The notes below the pieces were generated by a model that saw only the letters and a list, made by a program, of their open reading frames with translations, had not been told where the DNA came from and did not search any database. This document shows, in pieces, positions 1 to 7,590 of a DNA stretch of 48,004 nucleotides. Source of the stretch: a virus. The stretch is from IMG/VR virus record IMGVR_UViG_3300005921_000004, positions 1-48,004 of that record; one strand, 5' to 3'. The translations under genes were made by a program, and so were the position numbers. Position 1 is the first letter of the stretch. Each line of letters begins with the position of its first letter.

Positions 1-80
1 TGGTGGTTTGATCAGTGCGAGACGGACAAAGGCATCGCGGCGTTCATCAAGCTCGTCGGGCAGCACAAACCGATCAAGTG
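1..80. repeat. Terminal direct repeat, left copy (circle overlap)
   Basis: These 80 bases are identical to 47925-48004. The reading frame of the terminase nuclease gene continues through the join, so the repeat is best read as the overlap of a circular assembly. The real genome would then be 47,924 bp, either circularly permuted or cut from a concatemer. A true 80-bp packaged terminal repeat is less likely because it would sit inside an essential gene. Confidence 0.95.
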
Positions 81-474
81 GTTCAACGAAGGCGGCCTGA
101 TCGACAAGGCGATCGGCCCGGCGATCCGCCAGGCCATGCGCATCAATCGGACGTTCGTCGCGATCGAGTCGCTGAGCATCCTTGGCGACAAGGCGGTGAA
201 GCTCCAGGCGTTCCACGCGCGCGCCGCGGCGCGGACCTGTCACTTCCCTATCCGCCGCGCTTGGACCGACCATGTGATCGAGCAGCTCATCAAGTTCCCC
301 GGCGGCCGGTGGGACGACGCAGCCGACGTGTGCGGCCTGATAGGGCGGGGAGTAGACAAGATGTTCGAGGCCAGCGTATCCTTACCGGAACGTCGGCCAT
401 TGCTCATTCCTTTTACGGAAAAATGGCTGGAGTACAATGACCGCAACGAGAAGCCAAAGGTGAGGTACTTCTAG
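1..474 (+). CDS. terL: Terminase large subunit, nuclease part (3' portion; gene starts at 47760)
   Basis: This is the downstream part of a gene that begins at ATG 47760 and crosses the circle join; the whole product is about 212 aa. It is the RNase H-like nuclease that cuts concatemeric DNA during packaging. The part seen here includes a WFNEGG stretch, and near the C terminus a FPGGRWDDAADVCGLIGR motif whose Asp pair corresponds to the last conserved acidic residues of TerL nucleases. In this phage the ATPase domain is made by the separate upstream gene (46690-47763). The end overlaps the next gene's GTG by one base. The in-frame ATG at 136 is internal, because the frame is open from position 1 with conserved TerL sequence. 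Confidence 0.85.
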   Translation, partial: WWFDQCETDKGIAAFIKLVGQHKPIKWFNEGGLIDKAIGPAIRQAMRINRTFVAIESLSILGDKAVKLQAFHARAAARTCHFPIRRAWTDHVIEQLIKFPGGRWDDAADVCGLIGRGVDKMFEASVSLPERRPLLIPFTEKWLEYNDRNEKPKVRYF

Positions 475-677
475 TGCCAGCAGGATACCCGCCGGGGAAC
501 TGGATTCCAGATCCACCCCCAAAAGCGAAGTCACAGCCGGCCAAGCCGGCGGCACAGAGCAAGCCGACGATCCAGAAACCGACGCCGACATCGCAGCGGC
601 CTGCGAACGCGCCCGCTCCGGCTACGCACATTCGACCTGCGGGACCCCCGCATGCCATCACGAGGAAACGACCATGA
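474..677 (+). CDS. Small proline/lysine-rich protein
   Basis: A 67-aa product starts at a GTG that shares its first base with the terminase stop codon. It is rich in Pro, Ala, Lys and Gln, with low-complexity PKAKSQPAKPAAQSKP-like stretches, and has no recognisable domain or membrane segment. It ends in an ATGA overlap with the next gene at 674, which supports translation as part of the packaging/head operon. The function is unknown. Composition suggests a disordered, possibly nucleic-acid- or membrane-adjacent protein (inference). Confidence 0.5.
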   Translation: MPAGYPPGNWIPDPPPKAKSQPAKPAAQSKPTIQKPTPTSQRPANAPAPATHIRPAGPPHAITRKRP

Positions 678-826
678 CCATTCAGACAGTTGAAGCCACC
701 GTAGTGACCGTTGCCAAGGCCGTTGTGGCTTGGGTGTCGGCCCATGTGAACAGCGCCGTGCGCAGCGCCGTCGTTGTGGCGACCGCCGTGTACGTCGGCG
801 TGACCGTCATCAAGCACCTGATCTAA
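674..826 (+). CDS. Small hydrophobic protein (50 aa)
   Basis: The ATG overlaps the previous stop as ATGA, and the gene ends two bases before the portal GTG. The product is 50 aa, beginning MTIQTVEATV. It is almost wholly made of Val, Ala, Thr and Ile, with one probable membrane-spanning or amphipathic helix in the second half. There is no recognisable family. Its tight position between terminase and portal argues for a real gene, perhaps a minor virion or membrane peptide. Confidence 0.5.
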   Translation: MTIQTVEATVVTVAKAVVAWVSAHVNSAVRSAVVVATAVYVGVTVIKHLI

Positions 827-827
827 C

Positions 828-3062
828 GTGACCAGCGGCGCCGATAACGGCCTCCACTCCGGGACCGCCGGCATCCAGACCGACCCTACACAGTCGGCGG
901 ATGGCGGCTTTCCGAAGCCGGGCGTTGATGGGCAGATGGGCGGGGAAGACAAGAACGACCCCGGCGAGGAAGCGCTCGTCAAAAAGTTCTGGGAGAAGTA
1001 CGATCTCGCGCGCAAGTTTGACGAGAACTTCCGCAAGCAGGTCGCCATCGACCGCCGCTACGCCGCCGGCACCTCCGACTTGGCCTGGGCCGTCACGACC
1101 AACCTGATCGGCGCCTTCATCGACATCCTGACAGCCATTCTCTACGCGAAGGACCCCGACGTTAGCTGCCGCAAGGCGATGCAGGTCGATGAGGAAGGCA
1201 CCGCGCAGACTGACCAGTTCGCGAAGACCCTCGAAATCGTCATCTCATCCCTATGGCGCCGCGGCAAGCTCAAGAAGCAGGCCCGCAAAACCGTGCGCAG
1301 CACGCTCTCAACCGCCGAGGGTTGGCTCAAGTGCAACCTGATCAGCGAGAAGGTGCCGCAGCCGCAGACCGAGAAGGCGCTCAACGACGTGCAGGAGACC
1401 CTCGGCCATCTGCGCGCGCAGATGAAGCTCATGGAAGACCCGCAGGGGCAGACGCAAGAGGAACTGAACGCCGAGCTGGCCGAGAAGGACGCGCTGCGCC
1501 TCGACCTGGAGCAGAAGCTGGAGCTGGCAGTCAACAAGTTGTTCTGCATCGACTTCATCCCGTGCGAGCGCATGCAGGTTTCGACCGACGTGACGTGCAT
1601 CGAGGATCATCTCGAAGCCAACTGGAATGCCAACGAGGAATATCTGGACCGCGACGAGGCGCTCGCGCGCTTCGACCGGCTCACGCTGGAGGATCTGAAG
1701 TCGGCGAAGATGTACTACCAGCAAGAGCCGAAGGAAATGACCACGCGCGACATCGACAACGTGTTGCCGCAGGGCTTGCTGACCGCGGAGAGCGCGCAGG
1801 CGTTCGTTTCGCACCAGGCGAGCCCCGAGCAGCCTCCGTTCGTGCGCGTCGTGGAGAGTTGGAACCGCCAGGACAAGCTCATTCGCACCTCGATCGAGGG
1901 CGTCAAGAAGTGGGCCGTGATGCCCTACTCGCCGCCGCTGCCGACGAGCCGTTTTTACCCGTATTTCTACCTCGGCTTCTACGAAGTCGATGGCTCCCGT
2001 CACGCGCAGTCGCTCTCGTGGCGTATGTACAAGCTCCAGGATGAATTCAGCGCGACGCGCAGCAACTTCCGCATCACACGCGAGCGTTCGATCCCCGGCG
2101 TGCTGTTCAATGCGACGATGTTGGATGAGGTTGAGGCGAAAAAGCTCACCGAGTCCAAGCATCAGGAGTACACCGCGCTGCGCCCGACCGATCCGGGCAT
2201 GCCGCTCGCCAATTGCTTCGCGCCGAAGCCCGTTCAGGGCATCGACCCGCGCCTTTTCGACCCGACGCTGATCCTGAACGACATGGAGCGCGTCTCCGGC
2301 GTGCAGGAAGCGCTGTCAGGCTCGCTGAGCGCCTCCGGCAACCCTGTTACGGCGACCGAAGCCAACATTCAGCAGGCCGGCACCAACGCGCGCACGACTT
2401 GCGACCGCGATTTCCTCGAAGACCTGCTCACCGACCTTGCGGTCTACACCGCGGAGCAGGCGCTCGGCGAAGGCGGCGTCACCACGCAGGAAGCGCAGCG
2501 CATGGCCGGCCCGAAAGCCTTCTGGCCCGCCGGCATGTCGATCGAAGACCTGTTTACGATGGTGGAAATCGAGATCGAGGCCGGCACGACCGGCAAACCG
2601 CGTCAGGGCGGCGATCAGCAGGCGTGGGCGACCATCCTGCCGCTCATCGAGAAGATGCTTGGCCAGATTCGCCAGGCGTTCGCCACCAACGACCACGCGA
2701 CGGCGAATTCGCTCATCGAGTTGGTCAAAGAGACGATGCACCGCATGGGCGACGAGTCCGACCCGGACCGTTTCATCCCGCGCATCCCGCCGCCAGGCTC
2801 GCCTGGGGCCGGCGCGCCGCCACCCGCGGTCATCCCGAAGATTACCGTGCAGCTCAAGGGCGAAGTCTCCCCGGACACCGCCCAGGCGCTCGCGCAGCCT
2901 GCCGTTACGATGGACGCCATCCATCAGGCTATGATGCCTCCGATGCCGGGCTCCGGCGTGCCGGGAGCACCCGCGGCTGCGCCAGGACCCGTTTCAGGCT
3001 CGATGTCGCCCGCCGCGGCACCGGGCGCTCCCATGCCCCCAGGACCGATGCCCCCACACTAG
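828..3062 (+). CDS. Portal protein
   Basis: The 744-aa product starts at GTG 828. It sits directly after the terminase genes and before the scaffold and capsid genes, the usual portal place in podoviruses. It is closer in size to the P22 portal (725 aa) than to T7 gp8 (536 aa). A charged coiled-coil segment lies at about residues 183-240. The central part has a long aromatic-rich region (SRFYPYFYLGFYEVDG) and the C terminus ends in a Pro/Gly/Ala/Met-rich tail. The portal forms the dodecameric ring at one capsid vertex through which DNA enters and leaves, and on which the adaptor is built. The call rests on size, order and general sequence character, without a database match. Confidence 0.8.
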   Translation: MTSGADNGLHSGTAGIQTDPTQSADGGFPKPGVDGQMGGEDKNDPGEEALVKKFWEKYDLARKFDENFRKQVAIDRRYAAGTSDLAWAVTTNLIGAFIDILTAILYAKDPDVSCRKAMQVDEEGTAQTDQFAKTLEIVISSLWRRGKLKKQARKTVRSTLSTAEGWLKCNLISEKVPQPQTEKALNDVQETLGHLRAQMKLMEDPQGQTQEELNAELAEKDALRLDLEQKLELAVNKLFCIDFIPCERMQVSTDVTCIEDHLEANWNANEEYLDRDEALARFDRLTLEDLKSAKMYYQQEPKEMTTRDIDNVLPQGLLTAESAQAFVSHQASPEQPPFVRVVESWNRQDKLIRTSIEGVKKWAVMPYSPPLPTSRFYPYFYLGFYEVDGSRHAQSLSWRMYKLQDEFSATRSNFRITRERSIPGVLFNATMLDEVEAKKLTESKHQEYTALRPTDPGMPLANCFAPKPVQGIDPRLFDPTLILNDMERVSGVQEALSGSLSASGNPVTATEANIQQAGTNARTTCDRDFLEDLLTDLAVYTAEQALGEGGVTTQEAQRMAGPKAFWPAGMSIEDLFTMVEIEIEAGTTGKPRQGGDQQAWATILPLIEKMLGQIRQAFATNDHATANSLIELVKETMHRMGDESDPDRFIPRIPPPGSPGAGAPPPAVIPKITVQLKGEVSPDTAQALAQPAVTMDAIHQAMMPPMPGSGVPGAPAAAPGPVSGSMSPAAAPGAPMPPGPMPPH

Positions 3063-3073
3063 GATAAGCCAAC

Positions 3074-4198
3074 ATGCCCGATCCCACCCCACCGGATCTG
3101 ATGGACGTAATCGACCACGCCATGGAGACCGGCGACACCAGCGGCACGCTTGACGGCAGCGCCGAGGAACCTGTTGGCCACGTTGCCGATGAGGAAACCC
3201 CTGAAGGCGAAACGCCGGAAGGCGAGGAAACCCCAGAGGGTGGGGAAACCCCGGAAGGCGAGGAACCCGCTGCTGAAGGCGACGGCGAGCGTAATGCTGA
3301 CGGCACCTTCAAGAAAAAGGCGAAGGCCGAGGAAAAGCCGGAAGGCGAAACCAAGCCGCAGACCGAGGCTGAGAAGGCCGCGGCCGCCGCAGCGGCAGCC
3401 AAGAAAGATCCCATCACCGACCCGATCCCGAAGGATCTGAAGCCCGAAACTCAGGAGCGCATTCGCACTCTGATCTCGCGGACGAAGGAAGCCGAGGAAA
3501 AGGGCGCCGCGGTGTCGAAGGACTTCGACTACATGATCAACGGCATCAAGGCCACAGGCACCACTCCTGAGCAGTACGGCGAGCTGTTGAGCTGGATGTC
3601 GCTGTTCAACAGCGGCAACCCGGAGCAGCAAGGGAAGGCCCTGGAGATCCTCGACAACATGGCCGACCGGCTGGCCATGTTGATCGGCAAAGAGCGCAAC
3701 ATTGGCGATGCGATGACAAACCATCCCGATCTTCGGGATGCCGTTGCCAAGGGCCAGATCACGGCGCAGTACGCGAAAGAGATCGCGCGCACGCGCAACG
3801 GGCAGACCTTCCGTCAGGAGATCACGACGCAGGAGCAGCAGCGCCAGCAGCAGATCCAGCAGCAGACGCAGGAGAAGCAGGGCGCCATCACCTCACTCAA
3901 CGAGCTGGAGGCATCGCTCAAGGCGACCGATCCGCAGTACGAGGCCAAGAAGGCGCAGCTCCTGCCGATCCTGAAGCCGATCTTCGCGAACCTCCCGCCG
4001 GCTCAGTGGCGGGCGCAGTTCGAGGCGGCCTACCGCCGCGTCACGATCGCGGCCCCGCAGCGCGTTCCGAAAAACCAGCCGATGCGCGGTGGACGCGCCG
4101 CGGGCGCCGGTGGCGGCAAGGGCTCGGGCAACATGGCGACAGAGCCGGGCAGCATGCTCGACGCGGTGAACGCCGCGCTCGACGGGATGGGCAAATGA
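3074..4198 (+). CDS. Capsid scaffolding protein (predicted)
   Basis: The 374-aa acidic protein lies between portal and capsid, the T7 gp9 position. Residues about 40-75 hold imperfect ETPEGE-type acidic repeats. A Lys/Glu/Ala-rich helical region follows, then a Gln-rich stretch at about residues 250-280. The C terminus is basic and Gly/Arg-rich. An acidic, disordered, highly helical protein with a basic C terminus is typical of phage scaffolds, which bind the capsid protein electrostatically and leave before DNA packaging. The end overlaps the next ATG as ATGA, so translation is probably coupled. Confidence 0.7.
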   Translation: MPDPTPPDLMDVIDHAMETGDTSGTLDGSAEEPVGHVADEETPEGETPEGEETPEGGETPEGEEPAAEGDGERNADGTFKKKAKAEEKPEGETKPQTEAEKAAAAAAAAKKDPITDPIPKDLKPETQERIRTLISRTKEAEEKGAAVSKDFDYMINGIKATGTTPEQYGELLSWMSLFNSGNPEQQGKALEILDNMADRLAMLIGKERNIGDAMTNHPDLRDAVAKGQITAQYAKEIARTRNGQTFRQEITTQEQQRQQQIQQQTQEKQGAITSLNELEASLKATDPQYEAKKAQLLPILKPIFANLPPAQWRAQFEAAYRRVTIAAPQRVPKNQPMRGGRAAGAGGGKGSGNMATEPGSMLDAVNAALDGMGK

Positions 4199-4872
4199 GC
4201 AAGGAAATCCTGCCCATGCAGCCGATGGCCCTCGGTGGCGATCGGCGCAGCGCGATGATCACAACCCCGCTGCGCGGTCGCGCGGTGGACTTCGAGTACG
4301 TCGTGAGCCTGATGCAGTCCACCGGGATACACAGCGGCTGGATGCCACTGAACGGGCAATCGGACATTTATGTGGCCAGGAACACGCTGGCGAACGCCTT
4401 CCTGCTCCAGTCGAAGCTCGAAAACCAGATATGGATCGACGGAGATATAGGCTGGTCGCGCGCCGATCTGCTCAGCCTGATCGACTGCGAGTACCCCCTG
4501 GTAAGCGGACTTTATTGCGGACATGGCGTGCCGCAATGGATCTGCCGCGATCAGGAGGGTAACGAGGTTGCGCCCGACAAGATGCCTGAGACCGGCTTCA
4601 AGAAGGCGAAGCTCGTAGGCATGGGGTTCCTCAAGGTGCACCGTTCCGTGTACGAAACGATCATCGCCAAGGGGCTCGCGCCGAAGTACGGGGTGTGTCA
4701 TCAGTTCTTCAACGGGAGCATCGAAGATGACTTTTTGCTCTCGGAGGATTATAGTTTCTCGTCACTGTGCAGGAAAGCGGGCATCCAGCCCATGCTGAAC
4801 TGCGACGTGCGCGTACTTCATGGGGGCAAGTCACTTGGCAAAATCAATCCCAACAGCGGCTCCGGCCGTTGA
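4195..4872 (+). CDS. Glycosyltransferase-like protein (GT-A fold, DxD)
   Basis: The 225-aa product starts at ATG 4195, overlapping the scaffold stop as ATGA; the open frame further upstream is a shadow of the scaffold gene. A WIDGDIGWS motif (D82, D84) followed by LLSLIDCEYPLVSGLYC matches the metal/nucleotide-sugar site and the following helix of GT-A phage glycosyltransferases. A later EDDFLLSEDYSFSSLCRKAG segment resembles the catalytic acidic region seen in these proteins. It would transfer sugar from a nucleotide-sugar donor. Its place between scaffold and major capsid genes suggests a virion protein as acceptor (inference). A second GT gene lies at 45955. Confidence 0.65.
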   Translation: MSKEILPMQPMALGGDRRSAMITTPLRGRAVDFEYVVSLMQSTGIHSGWMPLNGQSDIYVARNTLANAFLLQSKLENQIWIDGDIGWSRADLLSLIDCEYPLVSGLYCGHGVPQWICRDQEGNEVAPDKMPETGFKKAKLVGMGFLKVHRSVYETIIAKGLAPKYGVCHQFFNGSIEDDFLLSEDYSFSSLCRKAGIQPMLNCDVRVLHGGKSLGKINPNSGSGR

Positions 4873-5188
4873 TCCGACCATGCATCTCGACGGCGAGCAC
4901 GCCAAGCCGTTCTTGAAGCGCAAGGTCGGGGACAAGGTGCACTTCACCGGGCACGGCGAAGTGTCGCGTATCAGCACGGACCAGAACGAAGACGGTGAGC
5001 CGATGCACAACGTCACGCTCAAGGTCAAAGAGATGAAGCACCGCAAGAAGACTGCGGAGCTGCCCGGCCAGGCCGGCGGCAAAGACGCCGAAATGCAGAA
5101 GGGCGGCAAGGCCGCCATGGATCAGGCGCTCGCCCTTGATGCCGAGACGGCGAACCAGGCGAATGCGGAGTCTGGCAGCGGCAGTTGA
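4835..5188 (+). CDS. Small head-region protein, unknown function
   Basis: This charged protein of about 117 aa lies between the glycosyltransferase-like gene and the capsid gene. The first half predicts beta strands (VGDKVHFTGHGEVSRIST, then HNVTLKVKEM). The second half is Lys/Ala/Gln-rich and probably helical or disordered. The start is uncertain. TTG 4835 gives an AKSIP N terminus with a GGGGG run 8 bases upstream. ATG 4820 and ATG 4880 are alternatives, none with a strong ribosome site. It overlaps the end of the previous gene. A minor capsid or decoration role is possible from position only. Confidence 0.6.
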   Translation: MAKSIPTAAPAVDPTMHLDGEHAKPFLKRKVGDKVHFTGHGEVSRISTDQNEDGEPMHNVTLKVKEMKHRKKTAELPGQAGGKDAEMQKGGKAAMDQALALDAETANQANAESGSGS

Positions 5189-5339
5189 CGTTGGCACGAC
5201 TTTTGCCGTAACCTTGCCGAGCTAGACCTTCAGGCGTAATCCGGCCTCGCCCACCGGGACTGCTCCCGCAGTCGCGTATTTCAGACTCGCACTCTGAGAA
5301 GGCCAGTGGATTCGTCCATCAACCTTTTGGAGTGCCCAA
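5189..5339 (+). promoter_or_regulatory. Structured leader of the major capsid gene
   Basis: This 151-base gap precedes the capsid gene, unusual in a region where genes otherwise overlap. It holds two small hairpins: GACTG/CAGTC at 5258-5273 and TCAGA/TCTGA at 5281-5297. A TTGACG at 5185-5190 resembles a -35 box, but nothing close to TATAAT lies at the right distance, so a promoter is possible but weak. The leader may stabilise or help translate the abundant capsid mRNA (inference). Confidence 0.35.
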
Positions 5340-6410
5340 ATGCCTTTTACCACCGAACAGTTGGCGTACGCAGGTAATGCGGCCATCAACTACTTCCTGC
5401 GCAACGACCCGATCGACCAGATCAACGTCGAGCGCCCCCTGATCAAGAAGCTGATGGAAGGCAAAAAGCCTTACGTCGGCGGCTTGCAGTACGTTGTCGA
5501 GCAGCTCCGCTACTCGAACGACAGCAACTTCCAGTCGTACTTCGGCGACCAGCAGGTCACTTACAATCGTAAGCGCACCTTGCAGCAGGCGAAGTACACC
5601 TGGGGCAGCTTCCATGACGGCTTCGGCTTGAATGAGGATGAGCTGGCCCAGAACGGCATCGTGATGACCGACGACAAGTCGTCTGTCCCGAGCGACGCCG
5701 AGAAGGTGCAGCTCACCAATCTTTTGAAGGAAAACACCGAGACTCTGAAGCTCGGCTTCCAGCAGAACTTCGACATCATGCTTCACCTCGATGGCACGCA
5801 GTCGGCGACCAACATCCCCGGCCTCGACCTTCTGGTGAGCACGACCCCGACCGCCGCTTCGGTGGTTGGTGGCCTCGACCAGTCCGTGTTTACCTGGTGG
5901 CAGAATAGCGCCAACACGGGCATTTCCACCTCGACTGCGGGCAACCTGACGCAGCAGATGGAAATCACCTGGCGTAATTGCATTCGGTACGGCAACTTTG
6001 CCCCCGACTACATTCTCGCCGGTGAGTTGTTCATCGACGCCTACCGTCTCGACAGCAAGGCGACGATCAACCGTACCGTCTACATGAAGGACGATGCGTC
6101 CCCGACGAAGCTCGATGGAGCAGTTGGCGAAGGCGTCCGCACGGGTCTGTACTTCAAGAACCGTGAAATCATGTGGGACCCCGTGATGGCCGAGCTGGAC
6201 GAACTGTACAGCCCGACGATCCAGTGGGAAAAGCGCTGCTACTTCCTGAATACCCGCTTCCTCAAGCTGCGGCCGATTCAGGGGCACTGGATGATCAATC
6301 GCACGCCTCCGCGCGTGTACGATCGCTACGTCCATTACTTCGCGCTGACGGCGAAGGCGGCTCTCACGACCGGCAAGCGCAATGCGCACGCTGTTCTGAG
6401 CATTTCGTAA
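5340..6410 (+). CDS. Major capsid protein
   Basis: The 356-aa product follows the scaffold block, has its own leader, and is followed by a strong hairpin, as expected for the most expressed head gene. It has a mixed helical N terminus (TEQLAYAGNAAINYFLR), a long charged arm-like region (NRKRTLQQAKYTWGSFHDG), and a C-terminal part rich in strands and aromatic residues. The length fits HK97-fold podovirus capsid proteins (T7 gp10A is 345 aa). It would form the hexamers and pentamers of the shell. The assignment rests on order, size and expression signals. Confidence 0.85.
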   Translation: MPFTTEQLAYAGNAAINYFLRNDPIDQINVERPLIKKLMEGKKPYVGGLQYVVEQLRYSNDSNFQSYFGDQQVTYNRKRTLQQAKYTWGSFHDGFGLNEDELAQNGIVMTDDKSSVPSDAEKVQLTNLLKENTETLKLGFQQNFDIMLHLDGTQSATNIPGLDLLVSTTPTAASVVGGLDQSVFTWWQNSANTGISTSTAGNLTQQMEITWRNCIRYGNFAPDYILAGELFIDAYRLDSKATINRTVYMKDDASPTKLDGAVGEGVRTGLYFKNREIMWDPVMAELDELYSPTIQWEKRCYFLNTRFLKLRPIQGHWMINRTPPRVYDRYVHYFALTAKAALTTGKRNAHAVLSIS

Positions 6411-6429
6411 GGCAACCACAACCCCGGAA

Positions 6430-6454
6430 GGCGGGGAGCCGCAAGCTCCCCGCC
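6430..6454 (+). terminator. Perfect 10-bp hairpin after the capsid gene
   Basis: A 10-bp perfect stem (GGCGGGGAGC pairing with GCTCCCCGCC) has a 5-base loop, 20 bases after the capsid stop. No T-run follows, so it is not a classic intrinsic terminator. It may act as a partial terminator, RNA-processing site or mRNA 3' stabiliser that lowers expression of downstream genes. Confidence 0.55.
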
Positions 6455-6482
6455 CTAACCCGAAACCTTAGAGGATATTTCC

Positions 6483-7100
6483 ATGCAGCTTCTGAACCTT
6501 CTCGCAAACCTGCCGGTCTACCTGGTGTATGACGAGGCTCCGATTCCGTTCGGCGACCCGTTCACCGGCGCGACCGCGACCAGCAGCACCGCTGCGATCG
6601 TTTTCACCGTCGTGGGATACGAGGCGACCGCGGGCGACCGCGTTAGCTTCTCGACCACTTCGGCGTCTGGGCAGTTCCTCGACACCGCTCTGAGTGTCGG
6701 CATCATCTACTACGTTGTGAGCCCGTCAACCGACACCTTCGAGGTATCGGCGACCAAGGGCGGCAGCGCGATTGCGGCGGTCAGCTCGACGGCGAGCGCC
6801 TGCACCGTGCACCTGGTTTCCAACCAGGTTGACGGCACCGTGATGCCGTTCAAGCCGGGCTACACAGTCGTGGCGTTGAATCTGAGCACCTACAGCGTCA
6901 CGCTGTACGGCGCCCCGGATTCGAGCGCTCCTGTGCCGGGCACCTACACGGCGCCCGCCGGCCCCGGAACCTTCACTGCCATTACCCCGGTCGGCGCTGC
7001 AAGCGCTGCGATCGCGGCTGGCACGGCGGCTCTGGTGCAGCTCAACAACGACTGGATCAAGTGCAGCTCGACTGCGGGTTGCATCCTGCTCCAGAACTAA
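6483..7100 (+). CDS. Head decoration-like protein (predicted)
   Basis: The 205-aa product lies just after the capsid gene with a good GAGG ribosome site. It is almost all Ala, Thr, Ser, Val and Gly with alternating hydrophobic residues, predicting an all-beta, Ig-like or decoration fold. There are no catalytic motifs. Position and composition suggest a capsid decoration or minor head protein, probably expressed at a high level behind the capsid gene. A cement protein or the base of a capsid fibre would also fit. Confidence 0.6.
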   Translation: MQLLNLLANLPVYLVYDEAPIPFGDPFTGATATSSTAAIVFTVVGYEATAGDRVSFSTTSASGQFLDTALSVGIIYYVVSPSTDTFEVSATKGGSAIAAVSSTASACTVHLVSNQVDGTVMPFKPGYTVVALNLSTYSVTLYGAPDSSAPVPGTYTAPAGPGTFTAITPVGAASAAIAAGTAALVQLNNDWIKCSSTAGCILLQN

Positions 7101-7112
7101 GGGTATACTGGC

Positions 7113-7133
7113 GGGGCTCCATCGTGGAGCCCC
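7113..7133 (+). terminator. Intergenic hairpin (9-bp stem)
   Basis: GGGGCTCCA pairs perfectly with TGGAGCCCC around a 3-base loop, 12 bases after the decoration-like gene. No T-run follows. It is the second of three hairpins that separate the genes between 6.4 and 7.6 kb, and may give stepwise expression or RNA processing. Confidence 0.5.
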
Positions 7134-7146
7134 ACCAGGAATCCTT

Positions 7147-7506
7147 ATGTTTTACGTTCAGGTAAAAGTGAAGCGTGACCCGCAGATGGCAGTTGTCTGC
7201 ACGGTCCCGCGATGGGAAATCCCCATGCTCAAATACACGTTTGAGGATGGGAACGTCGAGGAACTAGGCGAGCAGGAAGTCGCCCGTGACTATCCGAGCG
7301 GTGCGTCAGAGTACGCGCGGTTCGTGAAGGTCTACGGCGCTGATGCGAAGTCTGGCATCCCGCACGCTGTGAGCGTGTTCGGAGAAGGCAACCGCGGAGT
7401 GCGCGAGTTGCAGCTTCTGATCGACGAGGCCAAGAAGGCGGCAAAGCCCGCGCCGAAGGCCCGGAAGACACGGGAAACCGTTGACGCCGACCCATTGACG
7501 AATTGA
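7147..7506 (+). CDS. Small virion-region protein, unknown
   Basis: The 119-aa product is flanked by hairpins on both sides, so it is a separate unit in the head cluster. The first 40 residues predict beta strands (MFYVQVKVKRDPQ, MLKYTFEDGNVEELG). The C terminus is a helical, Lys/Ala-rich tail ending in charged residues. No family is recognised. Order suggests a head-completion or minor capsid component. Confidence 0.6.
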   Translation: MFYVQVKVKRDPQMAVVCTVPRWEIPMLKYTFEDGNVEELGEQEVARDYPSGASEYARFVKVYGADAKSGIPHAVSVFGEGNRGVRELQLLIDEAKKAAKPAPKARKTRETVDADPLTN

Positions 7507-7542
7507 GTGGGGCTCTATCGCGCTGGTGTGCGATAGCTGTGA

Positions 7543-7576
7543 CGGCCCCAGGAGCTTGCTCCTGGGGCCGTTTTTT
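7543..7576 (+). terminator. Strong intrinsic terminator
   Basis: An 11-13 bp stem (CGGCCCCAGGA... pairing with ...TCCTGGGGCCG) is followed at once by six T residues (7571-7576). This is the best intrinsic terminator in the window. It ends the capsid transcription block just before the tail genes at 7591, so the tail genes must be reached by read-through or start from their own promoter. Confidence 0.9.
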
Positions 7577-7590
7577 CGAGAGGATCAAGA

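Noticed and set aside
5185-5214. Promoter for the capsid gene (TTGACG at 5185)
   Set aside because: The -10 region at the right spacing (GTAACC/TAACCT) matches poorly, so it is kept only as a weak possibility within the leader entry.
5319-6419. 366-aa open frame on the minus strand over the capsid gene
   Set aside because: It lies fully antisense to the capsid gene. Codon-position bias supports the plus strand, and no family pattern is visible.
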